Assembly: GCF_900107275.1 (NCBI RefSeq)
Contig: NZ_FNPI01000018.1
Coordinates: forward strand, 45,886 to 109,885
Origin: Evansella caseinilytica
Lineage (GTDB): Bacteria; Bacillota; Bacilli; Bacillales; Salisediminibacteriaceae
DNA: 64,000 nucleotides
Direction of reading: 5' to 3'
The notes below the pieces were generated by a model that saw only the letters and a list, made by a program, of their open reading frames with translations, was not told the origin of the DNA and did no database searches. Both the position numbers and the translations under genes were made by a program. Shown piece by piece: positions 8,316 through 17,381 of this stretch. How positions within the stretch are numbered: position 1 is the stretch's first letter; every line of letters starts with the position of its first letter.

Positions 8316-9287
8316 ATGTTCTTTTTCGACTCGATCCCATGGTATAACGTTGTCATGTGGTTCGTCGTTTTTGGTATTCTTATCGGTATAAATGAGTTTA
8401 TTCGCAGAAGTAAATGGGGAAGCATCGCTTTTTTTATCGTACTGCCTGTTATTCTCACGCCAATTTGGCTCATGAATGATAATGAAATAACTTCTTGGTT
8501 TACTTGGGTAAAAGTGTACTCTGCATTAGCAGGATGTCTTATTTATATGGTTATTCGATTTACAGATTACCATAAAAAGCATCCATGGTATCTTGTGCTT
8601 GTTCCAAGTATTTTAGCCATCAATATTGTAGAGGCGATTGTCCGTGAATTACAGGTTGGGATTATAGGATTCGACGGAATCGTTGACGGGATGCAGTACA
8701 TTTCTGGCGGTTGGAATTATGTGAATGCTTTTGCTGGATTGTTTAATTTAGTTACCATTTGCGGCTGGGCAGGCATTTTTGCGACAAACGGGAAGTGTAA
8801 AGATATGCTTTGGCCTGATCAAACACGTCTTTGGATTATTGCATATGGTATTTGGAATATTTCATATGTTTATTCGTGTGCGCCAGGGAACGCGTTTTAT
8901 TCAGGAGTAGCGTTAAACTTAGCTGCCATCGTCCCGGCATTATTGTGGGCAAAGGGAACATGGATGCAAAATCGCGCCCAAACTTTATCATTCTGGATGA
9001 TGTGGGTCATGACATTCCCGTATTTTTTTGCAGAAGGAAGCACCTTCAATGTAAGTGTGAGCTATCATCCCGCTGCAAACTGGACGCTTGCAATTGTAAG
9101 CTTGGCGCTTAACGGTACAATCGCCATCTGGCAAGGCTACCGCATCATCAAACATCGCTTAAATCCGCTCAAAGATGATATCTGGAAAGGCACAGGAGAA
9201 TACAACCTGGTAAACTCCCAACGCCAGCAGGACATCAACATAGAAACAATCGATGAACCGCGAAATACAGCCGCCGCCGGTCGTTAG
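8316..9287 (+). CDS. DUF5692-like integral membrane protein
   Basis: A 323-residue protein with about eight hydrophobic helices, rich in Trp and Tyr, and a hydrophilic tail from about residue 285. The opening (SIPWYNVVMWFVVFG, then GINEFIRRSKWG) and HPWYLV are what I recall of the uncharacterised DUF5692 family. No transporter or enzyme motif was recognised. The ATG follows AAAGGTG. It stands alone between two terminators. Function unknown; family name is from memory and should be treated as provisional. Confidence 0.7.
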   Translation: MFFFDSIPWYNVVMWFVVFGILIGINEFIRRSKWGSIAFFIVLPVILTPIWLMNDNEITSWFTWVKVYSALAGCLIYMVIRFTDYHKKHPWYLVLVPSILAINIVEAIVRELQVGIIGFDGIVDGMQYISGGWNYVNAFAGLFNLVTICGWAGIFATNGKCKDMLWPDQTRLWIIAYGIWNISYVYSCAPGNAFYSGVALNLAAIVPALLWAKGTWMQNRAQTLSFWMMWVMTFPYFFAEGSTFNVSVSYHPAANWTLAIVSLALNGTIAIWQGYRIIKHRLNPLKDDIWKGTGEYNLVNSQRQQDINIETIDEPRNTAAAGR

Positions 9288-9357
9288 AAACAGGGGCCGG
9301 CGCTTGCGCTGACGACTCGGGAGCGATGAAAAGCACTTATACTGCGTATGGCACAAA

Positions 9358-9399
9358 AGCCCATGAACCGTATTATACAAGGACTCATGGGCTTTTTCG
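9358..9399. terminator. Bidirectional terminator between convergent genes
   Basis: AGCCCATGA (9358-9366) pairs with TCATGGGCT (9385-9393), followed by TTTTTCG on the plus strand and preceded by an AAAA on the other side. It lies between the membrane-protein gene and the minus-strand AraC gene and can serve the first directly. Confidence 0.85.
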
Positions 9400-9497
9400 T
9401 TTATCTATTGGTTGTTGAATATGGCATTCATATCTTTACTTTGCAACTGTGGAAAAAATGTAATTCTTGTGACGCACATTAGAGACCGTGAACGGTA

Positions 9498-10400
9498 TCA
9501 AAGCACTTCTTGCTGCAAGTATTTTTTTCGATAATTCAGCGGTGATAATCCTGTCCACTTCTTGAACTGCCGGCTAAAGTGCGAAATATTATTATAGCCT
9601 AAAGCTTGACTTATCTCGTTAATCGACATTTCTGGAATTTGGAGAAAATCTTGCGCGGCATTGAATTGCAATTGCGATAAATATTCCTTAGGAGATAAGC
9701 CGTATATTTTCTTGAAAAGAGCGTAACCATACGAGTAGCTTAAACCGCATGCTTCAATAATTTGTTGGATGCTTAATGCGTTTAATGATAAATCATTGGC
9801 GTATAAAAACTGCTGGAAGTTTTTCTTGATCGCTTCCGAAATGGTTGTTGCATATTTAATTTGCGAAGGTGTTCCATTTTGATGGAAGGCCTTTTTTCTT
9901 TCTTCCATCTGTTCAAACAGTTGAATGCAAAGACTGGATAATATGATTTGCATTTCCATTTTTGTTTTAAACGTGTAAATGTTTTCGTTATCAAAAATAG
10001 CGATCCACTGCTCTATGATGGAGATGATTGCTTTCGTTTTGGCATCATCGGCAGAAAAGTAAAGATTGCTGTATGTCAGCATATCAGCAACAAACTGTGG
10101 CTCATCAATATCAAAATGAACGCAAAAATATTCGTTTTCTTCAACTTGATCACACCACATTTTATGCAATGTATTTGGTGGAATCAATAGTAATTCATTT
10201 TCTCTGATGTGATAGAGCGTGTTTTGCATAGCGACTGTTTCAATACCTTTTAGAATATAGATAAGCTCAAATGCTAAATGCTTTTCTTCAGGAACTTTCC
10301 AGCCTTTACCCACCGTTTTTTTGTGTGTTCCGTAGACCCTTAAATTCCAATCCAGCACAGGTAATTTTTTTGTTTGTTTAAGTATTTCATTTGTATTCAT
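9498..10400 (-). CDS. AraC-family regulator (cupin sensor plus HTH_18)
   Basis: A 300-residue regulator. The N-terminal half is a cupin-like sugar-binding fold (LIPPNTLHKMWC and HFDIDEP around residues 70-100). The C-terminal 100 residues hold two helix-turn-helix units, ending in the family signature around HFSRQFKKWTGLSPLNYRKK. Start ATG 10400 follows CCGGAG on the minus strand. It is divergent from the GH30 gene with a cre-like palindrome between them, so it most likely activates GH30 in response to the released sugar. The inducer cannot be inferred. Confidence 0.85.
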   Translation of the reverse strand: MNTNEILKQTKKLPVLDWNLRVYGTHKKTVGKGWKVPEEKHLAFELIYILKGIETVAMQNTLYHIRENELLLIPPNTLHKMWCDQVEENEYFCVHFDIDEPQFVADMLTYSNLYFSADDAKTKAIISIIEQWIAIFDNENIYTFKTKMEMQIILSSLCIQLFEQMEERKKAFHQNGTPSQIKYATTISEAIKKNFQQFLYANDLSLNALSIQQIIEACGLSYSYGYALFKKIYGLSPKEYLSQLQFNAAQDFLQIPEMSINEISQALGYNNISHFSRQFKKWTGLSPLNYRKKYLQQEVL

Positions 10401-10490
10401 GGCCGACTCCGGAAAGTAGAAAATGATAAAAAACTAAAATATTTATCTATATACATTATAGAAAATCAAAGCGATAATGTAAACGTAAAC

Positions 10491-10504
10491 AGAAAGCGCT
10501 TTCT
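10491..10504. promoter_or_regulatory. cre-like palindrome (CcpA site)
   Basis: AGAAAGCGCTTTCT is a perfect 14-bp palindrome close to the Bacillus cre consensus and identical to the core of the site at 52197-52214. It sits between the AraC gene and GH30, where carbon catabolite control of the glycosidase is expected. Confidence 0.65.
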
Positions 10505-10542
10505 AAAAATAAAAATCTTTTGAGTATGATAAATCTCAGTTT

Positions 10543-10595
10543 CTATAAGTGTTTGTTCAAAAAGAACGTTTTGTATCTTTTTGAGCAGGCTCTAT
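10543..10595. repeat. Short copy of the GAGCATGTTCAAAAAG repeat family
   Basis: Begins CTATAAGTGTTTGTTC, contains the hairpin TGTTCAAAAAGA (10554-10565) with TCTTTTTGAGCA (10576-10587, one mismatch), and ends GGCTCTATA. Its first 16 bases occur exactly, in reverse, at 32771-32786 inside another copy. TA at both ends fits a TA target duplication. It lies in the GH30 leader between the cre-like site and the start codon, so its hairpin would be in the transcript. Confidence 0.65.
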
Positions 10596-10652
10596 AACTT
10601 AGATTGTGAATTCCCAACAATTATCAAACAAACGAAAAGAGGGTGTAAATTC

Positions 10653-11981
10653 ATGACGTTAACTCAATACCTAACGACAAAAACAGAAAGCTTTAAACAA
10701 AAGGAAATAAGCACAGAGACAAAAGATAAGGCAACACTGGTCATTACAGAACAGGAAAACCGTACGATTGAAGGGTTTGGCAGCTGTTTTAATGAATTAG
10801 GGTACCAGGCAATATCTTATTTGACAAAAGAAACGCAGCAAAAGCTTTTCGATCAACTATTCCTGCCAGAGGGGGATTGTCGTTTTAATTTATGTCGAAT
10901 GCCGATTGGTGCAAGTGACTACGCGCTTAGTTGGTACAGTCATAATGAAGCAGAAGATGATGTTGATATGGAGCACTTTAGTATTGAGCGTGATAAAAAA
11001 ATGCTTTTACCGTATATTAAAGAGGCTCTTAAGCGTAATCCCGATATTGTTTTAACCGCTTCACCTTGGAGTCCGCCAACATGGATGAAAACCAAGAAAG
11101 TTTATAATTATGGCAAACTGATATGGGATGAGAAAATCTTAAACGCTTACGCATTGTATTTTGTTAAATTTGTTCGAGCTTACGAAGCGGAAGGCATTAC
11201 AATTCACCAAGTTCATGTTCAAAACGAAGTAGTCGCTGATCAAAAATTTCCATCTTGTCAGTGGACGGGTGTTGAGTTACGTGATTTCATCAAAGATTAT
11301 CTCGGACCGGCATTTGAAAAATACGGTATTAAGGCTGAGATTTGGTTAGGAACAATCAACGCGCCTGAACCGTTTACTGAATGGATGGAAGACCGCACGG
11401 AAGATTATGATGTATATGCCGGCACCGTATTAAGAGATCCAGAAGCATATAAGTACACAAGCGGTGTTGGCTACCAATGGGCTGGGAAAAACGCCATCCA
11501 AAGAACGGTTGAAGCATTTCCCGAGAAAAGATATTTGCAAACGGAAAACGAATGCGGAAATGGTAAGAATACATGGACATATGCGGAGTATGTTTACGGT
11601 TTATTCCGTCATTATTTTGTAAATGGAGCGAACGGTTACATGTATTGGAATGCTGTTTTGGAGCCAAAAGGAATGAGTACATGGGGCTGGGAACAAAATT
11701 CGATGATTACAATTGATCCAAATACCAGGGAAATGATCTATAATCCGGAATACTATGTGATGAAACACTTTTCTCACTTTATTCAAAAAGGAGCAAAACG
11801 GTTAACAACTGCAGGAATGGATACTGCAATTGCCACGGCATTTAAAAATCCTGACGGCAAAATGATAGTAACCCTTTGTAATAAGATGAATGAACCGATG
11901 ACCACGACAATTGAGATAAAACAAAAAAGATATCAAGTTGAATTACCTGCTCACTCCTTCCATACATTGGTTGTTAAATAG
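10653..11981 (+). CDS. GH30-family glycoside hydrolase
   Basis: About 442 residues: a (beta/alpha)8 barrel with a short beta-sandwich at the C terminus (about residues 380-442), the normal GH30 layout. The acid/base is predicted to be E192 in HVQNEV and the nucleophile E298 in QTENEC. The start at 10653 is used because AAAGAGGGTG lies 8 bases upstream; a longer frame from 10581 begins inside the repeat copy. No signal peptide, so it acts in the cytoplasm on an imported or phosphate-free glycoside. GH30 members include beta-glucosidase, glucosylceramidase, beta-xylosidase and glucuronoxylanase; the short form without carbohydrate-binding modules suggests a small substrate. Controlled by the divergent AraC gene and probably CcpA. 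Confidence 0.87.
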   Translation: MTLTQYLTTKTESFKQKEISTETKDKATLVITEQENRTIEGFGSCFNELGYQAISYLTKETQQKLFDQLFLPEGDCRFNLCRMPIGASDYALSWYSHNEAEDDVDMEHFSIERDKKMLLPYIKEALKRNPDIVLTASPWSPPTWMKTKKVYNYGKLIWDEKILNAYALYFVKFVRAYEAEGITIHQVHVQNEVVADQKFPSCQWTGVELRDFIKDYLGPAFEKYGIKAEIWLGTINAPEPFTEWMEDRTEDYDVYAGTVLRDPEAYKYTSGVGYQWAGKNAIQRTVEAFPEKRYLQTENECGNGKNTWTYAEYVYGLFRHYFVNGANGYMYWNAVLEPKGMSTWGWEQNSMITIDPNTREMIYNPEYYVMKHFSHFIQKGAKRLTTAGMDTAIATAFKNPDGKMIVTLCNKMNEPMTTTIEIKQKRYQVELPAHSFHTLVVK

Positions 11982-12066
11982 TTGCGTGGGTAAAAAATTG
12001 TTTTAATGGAATGACAATACAAGCGTGTGTGCAGCATGTCCTATCAATTCCCGATAATCATATAAT

Positions 12067-12118
12067 AAGATAACCTCCCCAAGTTGTTTGTCTTATTTGA
12101 AGGAGGTTATCTTATTTC
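12067..12118 (+). terminator. Terminator after GH30
   Basis: AAGATAACCTCC pairs with GGAGGTTATCTT across a 23-base loop, followed by ATTT. The loop is long, but the 12-bp stem is perfect. Confidence 0.75.
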
Positions 12119-12294
12119 CGACCTAAAAGTAAGGTTGAAGACAACAATCATAGAAAACGACATCATTCTTTTTCATGAATCCTTTATTAGCCGGGGGTGT
12201 GTTAGATGGTGTGTTTCTCAAAGCGCAACCCTTCTAAACCATTTCAATGAGTGATTAAAGAAGCAGAGCTGATGTACAAGCGCTTGTAACCGTA

Positions 12295-12540
12295 CTACAC
12301 CACCCTCCTGTACCTCCATCGATAGTAATGGATGATTTCCGTTACTTCGTGAAGGCGGTCTTGCGGGATGTCTTCCAGCTTGCGAATGTTAAGTGTGCGT
12401 TTGATAAAGGTGCTTACGGTATTGAAATGAGGTTTTGGGTGCCCGTTATATTGAATGTGACAGCAGCATGCGTGGATTTTATCTTTCACTTCTTTTAATT
12501 GCGCTTTCGTCAGAGTCTGTTCAGATGACTTAAAGTTCAT
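12295..12540 (-). CDS. Small ORF6C-like DNA-associated protein
   Basis: An 81-residue basic protein. The start at 12540 is chosen for a strong AGGAGGAATT 8 bases upstream; a longer frame to 12609 lacks one. Its pattern (a helical segment LTKAQLKEVKDKIH, then a block near TFIKRTLNIRKLEDIPQDR and a short C-terminal helix) resembles the ORF6C domain found at the end of phage antirepressors. It stands alone, divergent from the XRE regulator at 12709. The pair could be a small regulatory unit of phage origin. Domain call is tentative. Confidence 0.55.
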   Translation of the reverse strand: MNFKSSEQTLTKAQLKEVKDKIHACCCHIQYNGHPKPHFNTVSTFIKRTLNIRKLEDIPQDRLHEVTEIIHYYRWRYRRVV

Positions 12541-12708
12541 TGACAATTCCTCCTCCAAAAAATAACCTTCAATAGTATCCAAATTACCACATATGCTTAA
12601 TTTTGTCAATAACCATTACCTCTAAGTAGTAAAAAATTCAATTTTCATGTTCGTATTTTTGCCGTTTCTGGTAAAATAAATATAGAAACAGTAGAGGGGG
12701 GATGATTG

Positions 12709-12939
12709 ATGTTGAAAAATCATTTGCGAGTTGTGATGGCTCATCAACGGATAAACAATCTGACGGAATTGATGGAATTAACAGGCTTGAGCCGCAATGC
12801 GTTGAACAAGCTGTGGCATGATACCGACGTTGACACCGTGAAGCTGGGAACATTGATGAAGATTTGTGACGCGCTTGAGATTCCTTTATCTCAGCTTGTG
12901 GAATATGAACCGGAAAAAAAGCAGCAGGATGCTCGGTAA
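12709..12939 (+). CDS. XRE-family helix-turn-helix regulator (YozG-like)
   Basis: A 76-residue protein that is almost only a Cro/C1-type DNA-binding domain: LTELMELTGLSRNALNKLW (about 17-35) is the turn and recognition helix, followed by TLMKICDALEIPLSQLVEY. A TTG at 12706 is possible, but ATG 12709 is better spaced from the GAGGGGGG site. It shares a 168-base intergenic region with the divergent ORF6C-like gene. A decayed paralogue lies at 22838-22996. Target unknown. Confidence 0.8.
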   Translation: MLKNHLRVVMAHQRINNLTELMELTGLSRNALNKLWHDTDVDTVKLGTLMKICDALEIPLSQLVEYEPEKKQQDAR

Positions 12940-13048
12940 AGTATACATAGGTTGTTGCCGCAGATCTTTTCAAGGAATTAATTCGCTGCCGTTAATGTTG
13001 TTATACTCAATATATTCACACAAAAATGATGACCGGACTCAGTTGCCA

Positions 13049-13105
13049 GGGCATTGCTGGATGCCCTGATCAAAAAAGGGAAGCGGCGGATGACCGTGCT
13101 TCCCT
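13049..13105 (-). terminator. Terminator of the GH3-SDR-GPH-GH78 operon
   Basis: Minus strand: AGGGAAGC (13105-13098) pairs with GCTTCCCT (13084-13077) and is followed by TTTTTTG. A second small hairpin, GGGCAT/ATGCCC at 13049-13066, lies just beyond. It closes the operon 30 bases after the GH78 stop. Confidence 0.85.
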
Positions 13106-13135
13106 GATGTATTCATTTTCCATCCGATAGATTGC

Positions 13136-15694
13136 TTAAGTTTCCTTCTCCCATTCGTGCGAAAACGTATGTGTGCCGCTTGTTAGGAGATGTTTCGTTT
13201 GATCCGGTAAAATCAGTGTGCATTCCGTCGAGACAGGAACATCCACTTGAATTGTAAATATACCGTGCTCGATTTTCCAGGATGCCGCCGCTGTTCCATA
13301 CGGTGTTTTCACACTACCTTTAGCATAGGTAATGCCGCCGCCGATAACTGGTGCAACCTTGAACGTCTTATAGCCGCCGCTTGTAGCTTCAATACCTGCC
13401 ATTCGCTTATAAAGCCAATCGCCGACAGCTCCGTTAGCATAATGATTGAATGACACCATTCCGCCCTCGGATTCTTCCTCGTTTTTCTTCCCTGTCAGTT
13501 CGCCTATGTTGACGGTGCCGTCTGGGCGTAATGCGTCCCAGCGCTCCCAAATGGTCGTCCCGCCCGCTTTCACTTGATAAAGCCAGGACGGACATTTTTC
13601 TTGCAGCAGCAACTCATAGGCGACATCAGTATACCCATTGTCAGATAACGCGAACAATAAATACGGTGTGCCTGTAAAACCGGTTGCAAGATGATTGCCG
13701 GCATCTCGAATGAGTTTAACGAGGTTTTCCGCCATTGTCTTTGTCTCTTGTCCTTCGGTCATCTCAAAGTGAAGGGGCAGGACATATCCGGTTTGAAACT
13801 CCTTTTTCAAAGTGCCGTTGCCATCGGTAAAGACGTGGCGATAGGCTTTCATGATCCGCTGTCGTAGCGCCCGGTAGGAGGCGGCATCTTCTTGGTAGCC
13901 GAGCAGATCGGCTATCTGTGCGACAATGCTGCATGAATTCGCAAAGTAGGCGGTGCCTATCCATTTCCCTTTTCCAATCCACTGCCGGGCTGTTTCGTCA
14001 GGAGCGCACCAATCGCCGAAGTGAAATGGAAATCGCCAAACATATCGACTATTTGGCGTCAATGAGAGAAAGGAAGACCACCATTTTGCCGCCTTTAGAA
14101 ATTTTTTCATCGTTGGATATTGACGTTCAAGCAACTGCTTTTCGCCTCGGGCGAGATATTCCGCCCACGGTACTAAGATGCAACTATCGCCCCAACAAGA
14201 GGTTGCCATCACCGGCCATGTATCTCCCGCACGGGGCACAACCATGGGAATGCCGCCGCCGGCACTTTGCTCCGATCGCATATCCATCAGCCACTTGTCC
14301 AAAAAACGACTCATATCAAAATTGTAGCAGGCAGTTGAAGCAAACACGGCGATGTCCCCTGTCCAGCCTTGCCGTTCGTCACGTTGCGGACAATCTGTCG
14401 GAATGTCAACAAAATTGGAACGGGCGCCCCATCGAATATTACTTTGCAGCTGGTTTATCATTTGATTGGAGCATTCAAAGCCGCCAACCTCTTCCATATC
14501 GGAATGAAGCACCAGGGCGGACAATTCCATCTTGTCCGGATCGATTCCACGGACCCCCACATACCGAAAGCCCATGTAAGTCAATCGCGGGGAGTAGGTT
14601 TGTTCTCCAGCGGTACAAATGTACGTAGCCGTCGCTTTTGCCGTTCGCAATGACTTCACAAATAATTCACCGTCAACTAACACCTCGGCATGGCGAAAGA
14701 TCACCTGTCTGCCCTTCTCTCCGCGAATTTTTGCTAAGATCACACCGGCAAAATTCTGCCCGAAATCATACACTATTTCTCCGCTCGGTGCGGCAGATCT
14801 GGAGACCGGCTTCCTTACTTCCTGCACCCGTACAGGGGCGCCATACTGAGCCAGCAATTTCGGCTGTTTACGCGGTTCGGTAACGCTTGCCTGTTTCCAG
14901 GTAACTTGGTTCAAATCGATGGTGGCATCATACGTTTCTCCATCATACCATTCGGCCATCCGGTAATTCCCCTCTTCGGTTACCTGCCAGGATGGATCGG
15001 TGGCAACAATTTCCGAAGACCCGTCCGTATAGGCTAAATGCAGCTCGCAAAGGAATGCCTGTCGATCGGCGCTGATCTTATTTTTCCGCTTATAATTAAA
15101 GGAGCCGGCCGCCCAGCCTCCCGCCACGACTGCGGTGAACGTGTTACAATCCGTCAATTGATCGGTGACTTCATATGTTTGATACTGAATTTGATGCTCG
15201 TAGGAGGTTAACCCGGGAGCAAAATAGTCCTGTCCAACCTTCGTTCCGTTCAGCAGCAGTTCATATACACCGAGTGCCGAGACATTGACCCAGGCACGCT
15301 GAAGCTTTTTCGAAACAGTGAATGAACGGCGAAAGGTCATTGGAACCGGCGATACTTTTTCTGGAAAATCATAATGACGATCTGTAATCCATTTCCCTGT
15401 CCACGGTGTATCGAGGCGACCTGTCTGGAAAAATGCTGTTGCTTCCGCGCGTTCCCCGCTCGTTCCGAAGGCTGCCACGTGTACTTGATAGGTGGTAAAC
15501 GATTTCATCTCCCCGCCATATAAATTGTTCAGCTGATCCGTCGTTTCGAGTTTCCAGTCACCGACTGTGATGACAGCCCGCTGAAGCGCTTCTCCGCTCT
15601 GATCGGATGCCAAGGCAAACGATATATTGGGCCGCCTGTCTGTAATGCACTCTTGGGGAAGCCCGTCTATTTTTATGGAAGCGATTTTTAACAT
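13136..15694 (-). CDS. GH78 alpha-L-rhamnosidase (first copy)
   Basis: An 852-residue enzyme that removes terminal alpha-L-rhamnose. Order: N-terminal beta-sandwich domains (about 1-390, including the Bac_rhamnosid_N type segment around AWVNVSALGVYELLLNG and the DFGQNFAG strand), an (alpha/alpha)6 barrel (about 400-750) and a C-terminal beta domain (about 755-850). The barrel carries the family motif DIPTDCPQRDER with E440 as predicted acid, and WERWDA with E717 near the base position. No signal peptide, so cytoplasmic. Its ATG overlaps the end of the GPH symporter gene by 7 bases, which suggests translational coupling: the symporter imports a rhamnoside that this enzyme cleaves. A close paralogue is at 58827-61364. 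Confidence 0.92.
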   Translation of the reverse strand: MLKIASIKIDGLPQECITDRRPNISFALASDQSGEALQRAVITVGDWKLETTDQLNNLYGGEMKSFTTYQVHVAAFGTSGERAEATAFFQTGRLDTPWTGKWITDRHYDFPEKVSPVPMTFRRSFTVSKKLQRAWVNVSALGVYELLLNGTKVGQDYFAPGLTSYEHQIQYQTYEVTDQLTDCNTFTAVVAGGWAAGSFNYKRKNKISADRQAFLCELHLAYTDGSSEIVATDPSWQVTEEGNYRMAEWYDGETYDATIDLNQVTWKQASVTEPRKQPKLLAQYGAPVRVQEVRKPVSRSAAPSGEIVYDFGQNFAGVILAKIRGEKGRQVIFRHAEVLVDGELFVKSLRTAKATATYICTAGEQTYSPRLTYMGFRYVGVRGIDPDKMELSALVLHSDMEEVGGFECSNQMINQLQSNIRWGARSNFVDIPTDCPQRDERQGWTGDIAVFASTACYNFDMSRFLDKWLMDMRSEQSAGGGIPMVVPRAGDTWPVMATSCWGDSCILVPWAEYLARGEKQLLERQYPTMKKFLKAAKWWSSFLSLTPNSRYVWRFPFHFGDWCAPDETARQWIGKGKWIGTAYFANSCSIVAQIADLLGYQEDAASYRALRQRIMKAYRHVFTDGNGTLKKEFQTGYVLPLHFEMTEGQETKTMAENLVKLIRDAGNHLATGFTGTPYLLFALSDNGYTDVAYELLLQEKCPSWLYQVKAGGTTIWERWDALRPDGTVNIGELTGKKNEEESEGGMVSFNHYANGAVGDWLYKRMAGIEATSGGYKTFKVAPVIGGGITYAKGSVKTPYGTAAASWKIEHGIFTIQVDVPVSTECTLILPDQTKHLLTSGTHTFSHEWEKET

Positions 15695-17148
15695 ATTTTC
15701 TCCTCCCGTCTTGATTTAATCTCTATCTGCTTCTGCTCAATATTTTTTTCTACATTCAGCATGAGAAGTAAAGCGATAAGGATGATACTTGTAATTGTTT
15801 CGATACCCACAAACCCGAATGTTATTGCTTTTGGCACTGCCTCTGCTTGAGCAAAAATCAGTTCGCCTGCCTGATCATAATACGGCGCAACATAGCCTGA
15901 ATAGGATAACAAGCTGTTAAAAACGCCGGCACAGATTCCAATCATTGTTACGGCAATGATATTGTAAATGGACATGGCAATGCCGTCGCACCTAAATCCC
16001 GCTTTCCATTCAATATGATCCAACGTGTCGGCAAACAAGGCCATAAATACATAAGCACTGGGCAACGCACCGATATTCTTAATAAATTGGCCAATCAAAA
16101 CAATCGGCATATTTGTTGGATACAGCCAGCAAATTATTCCCCCGATGAAAAATAAACCTAAACCGGCAAGGGTAATATTCCGTTTGCCGAATCTTTTTGC
16201 CAACGGCCAGACGGCAAAGACGCCGATCCCCATCGGAATGCCGCCGATGACAGACAGCATCGTCTGGGTAATGCCGTCGTTATAAGTTCCCAGCACGTAA
16301 TTGCTGTAGTAAACAAGGCTGAGGTTTTTTATACACATGCCGAGAGTAAATAACAGAAAATAGGAAAAAATGATCAGCATATAACGATCTGTAAAAATCG
16401 TTTTCAATTGCAGTTTAAACGACACTTGTTCTGTTTCGTCATTTGCGGCTTCCTCGGTCACCCGTTCTTTCGTAAAATAATACTCTAGCAGCGTTAATGG
16501 GAGCGCCACAATCGAAAGCGCGCCTAGCACCATAATCCAAAGCTCCTTATTCAGCCCGATGAATGGCATAACCATCATCGGAAATAGCAGTGCCACAACA
16601 ATGCCGCTCATCATAATCGTTGTGATCTGATTAAGAACAGAGAGCTTGCCGCGCTGCGTAGTATCCCGCGTGGAAAGCGGAACCATTAAATTATGGCTCA
16701 TGTTATAAATCGTAAAGGAGAAGGCGTAGTACAAATTGTAGGATAGCATGACCCAGACAACCTGCACGTTTGATCCGGCTTCCGGAACAGCGACTACAAG
16801 AATGCCGGAAACGGCGATCAAAGGCGCGGAAAGCAGCAGCCAGGGGCGTGCTTTACCTTGCTTCGTCTTTGTTCTGTCAATAACATAGCCCATGGTAATA
16901 TTAATGATCACATCGAGCAGTTTGGAGGCGATTGGAAAAATAACCAAGAACATCCCGTTCCAAACAGTGGTCAATCCTAGCACATCGGTATAATAGACAT
17001 TTAAATAGGTTGCCAAAACGGCATTGAGGAGCAGTGCCCCTGCGGGTCCAATCAAATAACCGATAAACTGCTCTTTTTTGGTCGTATCTTTTGATGTCAC
17101 ACGTGAATGAAAGGCTGGTAATTGTAAAATATCCCTAAATCGTGCCAC
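15688..17148 (-). CDS. GPH (glycoside-pentoside-hexuronide) cation symporter, MelB type
   Basis: About 486 residues and twelve membrane helices. The cation-binding helix region (LLDVIINITMGYVIDRT) followed by KTKQGKARPW is characteristic of the GPH family. A TTG at 17196 opens the frame, but GTG 17148 has AAGGAAAA at the right distance and removes a non-conserved N-terminal stretch, so 17148 is preferred. It directly precedes and overlaps GH78. Likely role: sodium- or proton-coupled uptake of a rhamnose-containing oligosaccharide or aryl glycoside. A second GPH carrier is at 50592-51938. Confidence 0.88.
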   Translation of the reverse strand: MARFRDILQLPAFHSRVTSKDTTKKEQFIGYLIGPAGALLLNAVLATYLNVYYTDVLGLTTVWNGMFLVIFPIASKLLDVIINITMGYVIDRTKTKQGKARPWLLLSAPLIAVSGILVVAVPEAGSNVQVVWVMLSYNLYYAFSFTIYNMSHNLMVPLSTRDTTQRGKLSVLNQITTIMMSGIVVALLFPMMVMPFIGLNKELWIMVLGALSIVALPLTLLEYYFTKERVTEEAANDETEQVSFKLQLKTIFTDRYMLIIFSYFLLFTLGMCIKNLSLVYYSNYVLGTYNDGITQTMLSVIGGIPMGIGVFAVWPLAKRFGKRNITLAGLGLFFIGGIICWLYPTNMPIVLIGQFIKNIGALPSAYVFMALFADTLDHIEWKAGFRCDGIAMSIYNIIAVTMIGICAGVFNSLLSYSGYVAPYYDQAGELIFAQAEAVPKAITFGFVGIETITSIILIALLLMLNVEKNIEQKQIEIKSRREEKIC

Positions 17149-17218
17149 GTTATGTTTTCCTTCTTTCCCAAAAGAAATGGAGAGGCAGTCAGACAACGAA
17201 ATTTATCGATTTTTCTTA

Positions 17219-17330
17219 TAGGGTATAAGACCCCCACCTTTAAGCGTTAGCGTAGGTGGGATGTTAAATCAGGTGGTGTAGAGTCTCCACCTGATTCCCT
17301 GAAGTTTCAGCTTGGCTGTTGCGATTTCAC
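17219..17330 (+). mobile_element. Solo right end of an IS200/IS605-type element (TnpB-less, guide-RNA-scaffold-like)
   Basis: A compact set of hairpins: GGG/CCC around GTATAAGA, CCCACCT with AGGTGGG, CAGGTGG with CCACCTG, and a final GAAGTTTCAGCTTGGC loop, ending at TTTCACTT. It aligns over its whole length with 29866-29976; homology stops at TTCACTT in both. This is the structure seen at the 3' end of tnpB genes in Bacillus IS605 elements, which is also the scaffold of the TnpB guide RNA. No tnpA or tnpB remains. It interrupts the minus-strand operon between the SDR gene and the GPH gene. Confidence 0.65.
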
Positions 17331-17381
17331 TTCTCCCGCTCAATACTTGCTGACAGGCGATGACTGCCGCTTCCTTGCTGC

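Noticed and set aside
13918..14628. 236-codon plus-strand frame opposite GH78
   Set aside because: Antisense shadow of the rhamnosidase; no ribosome site, odd composition.
17211..17340. The hairpin-rich stretch as a riboswitch
   Set aside because: Runs opposite to the flanking genes, and a related copy with the same end point occurs at 29866, which fits a mobile-element end better.
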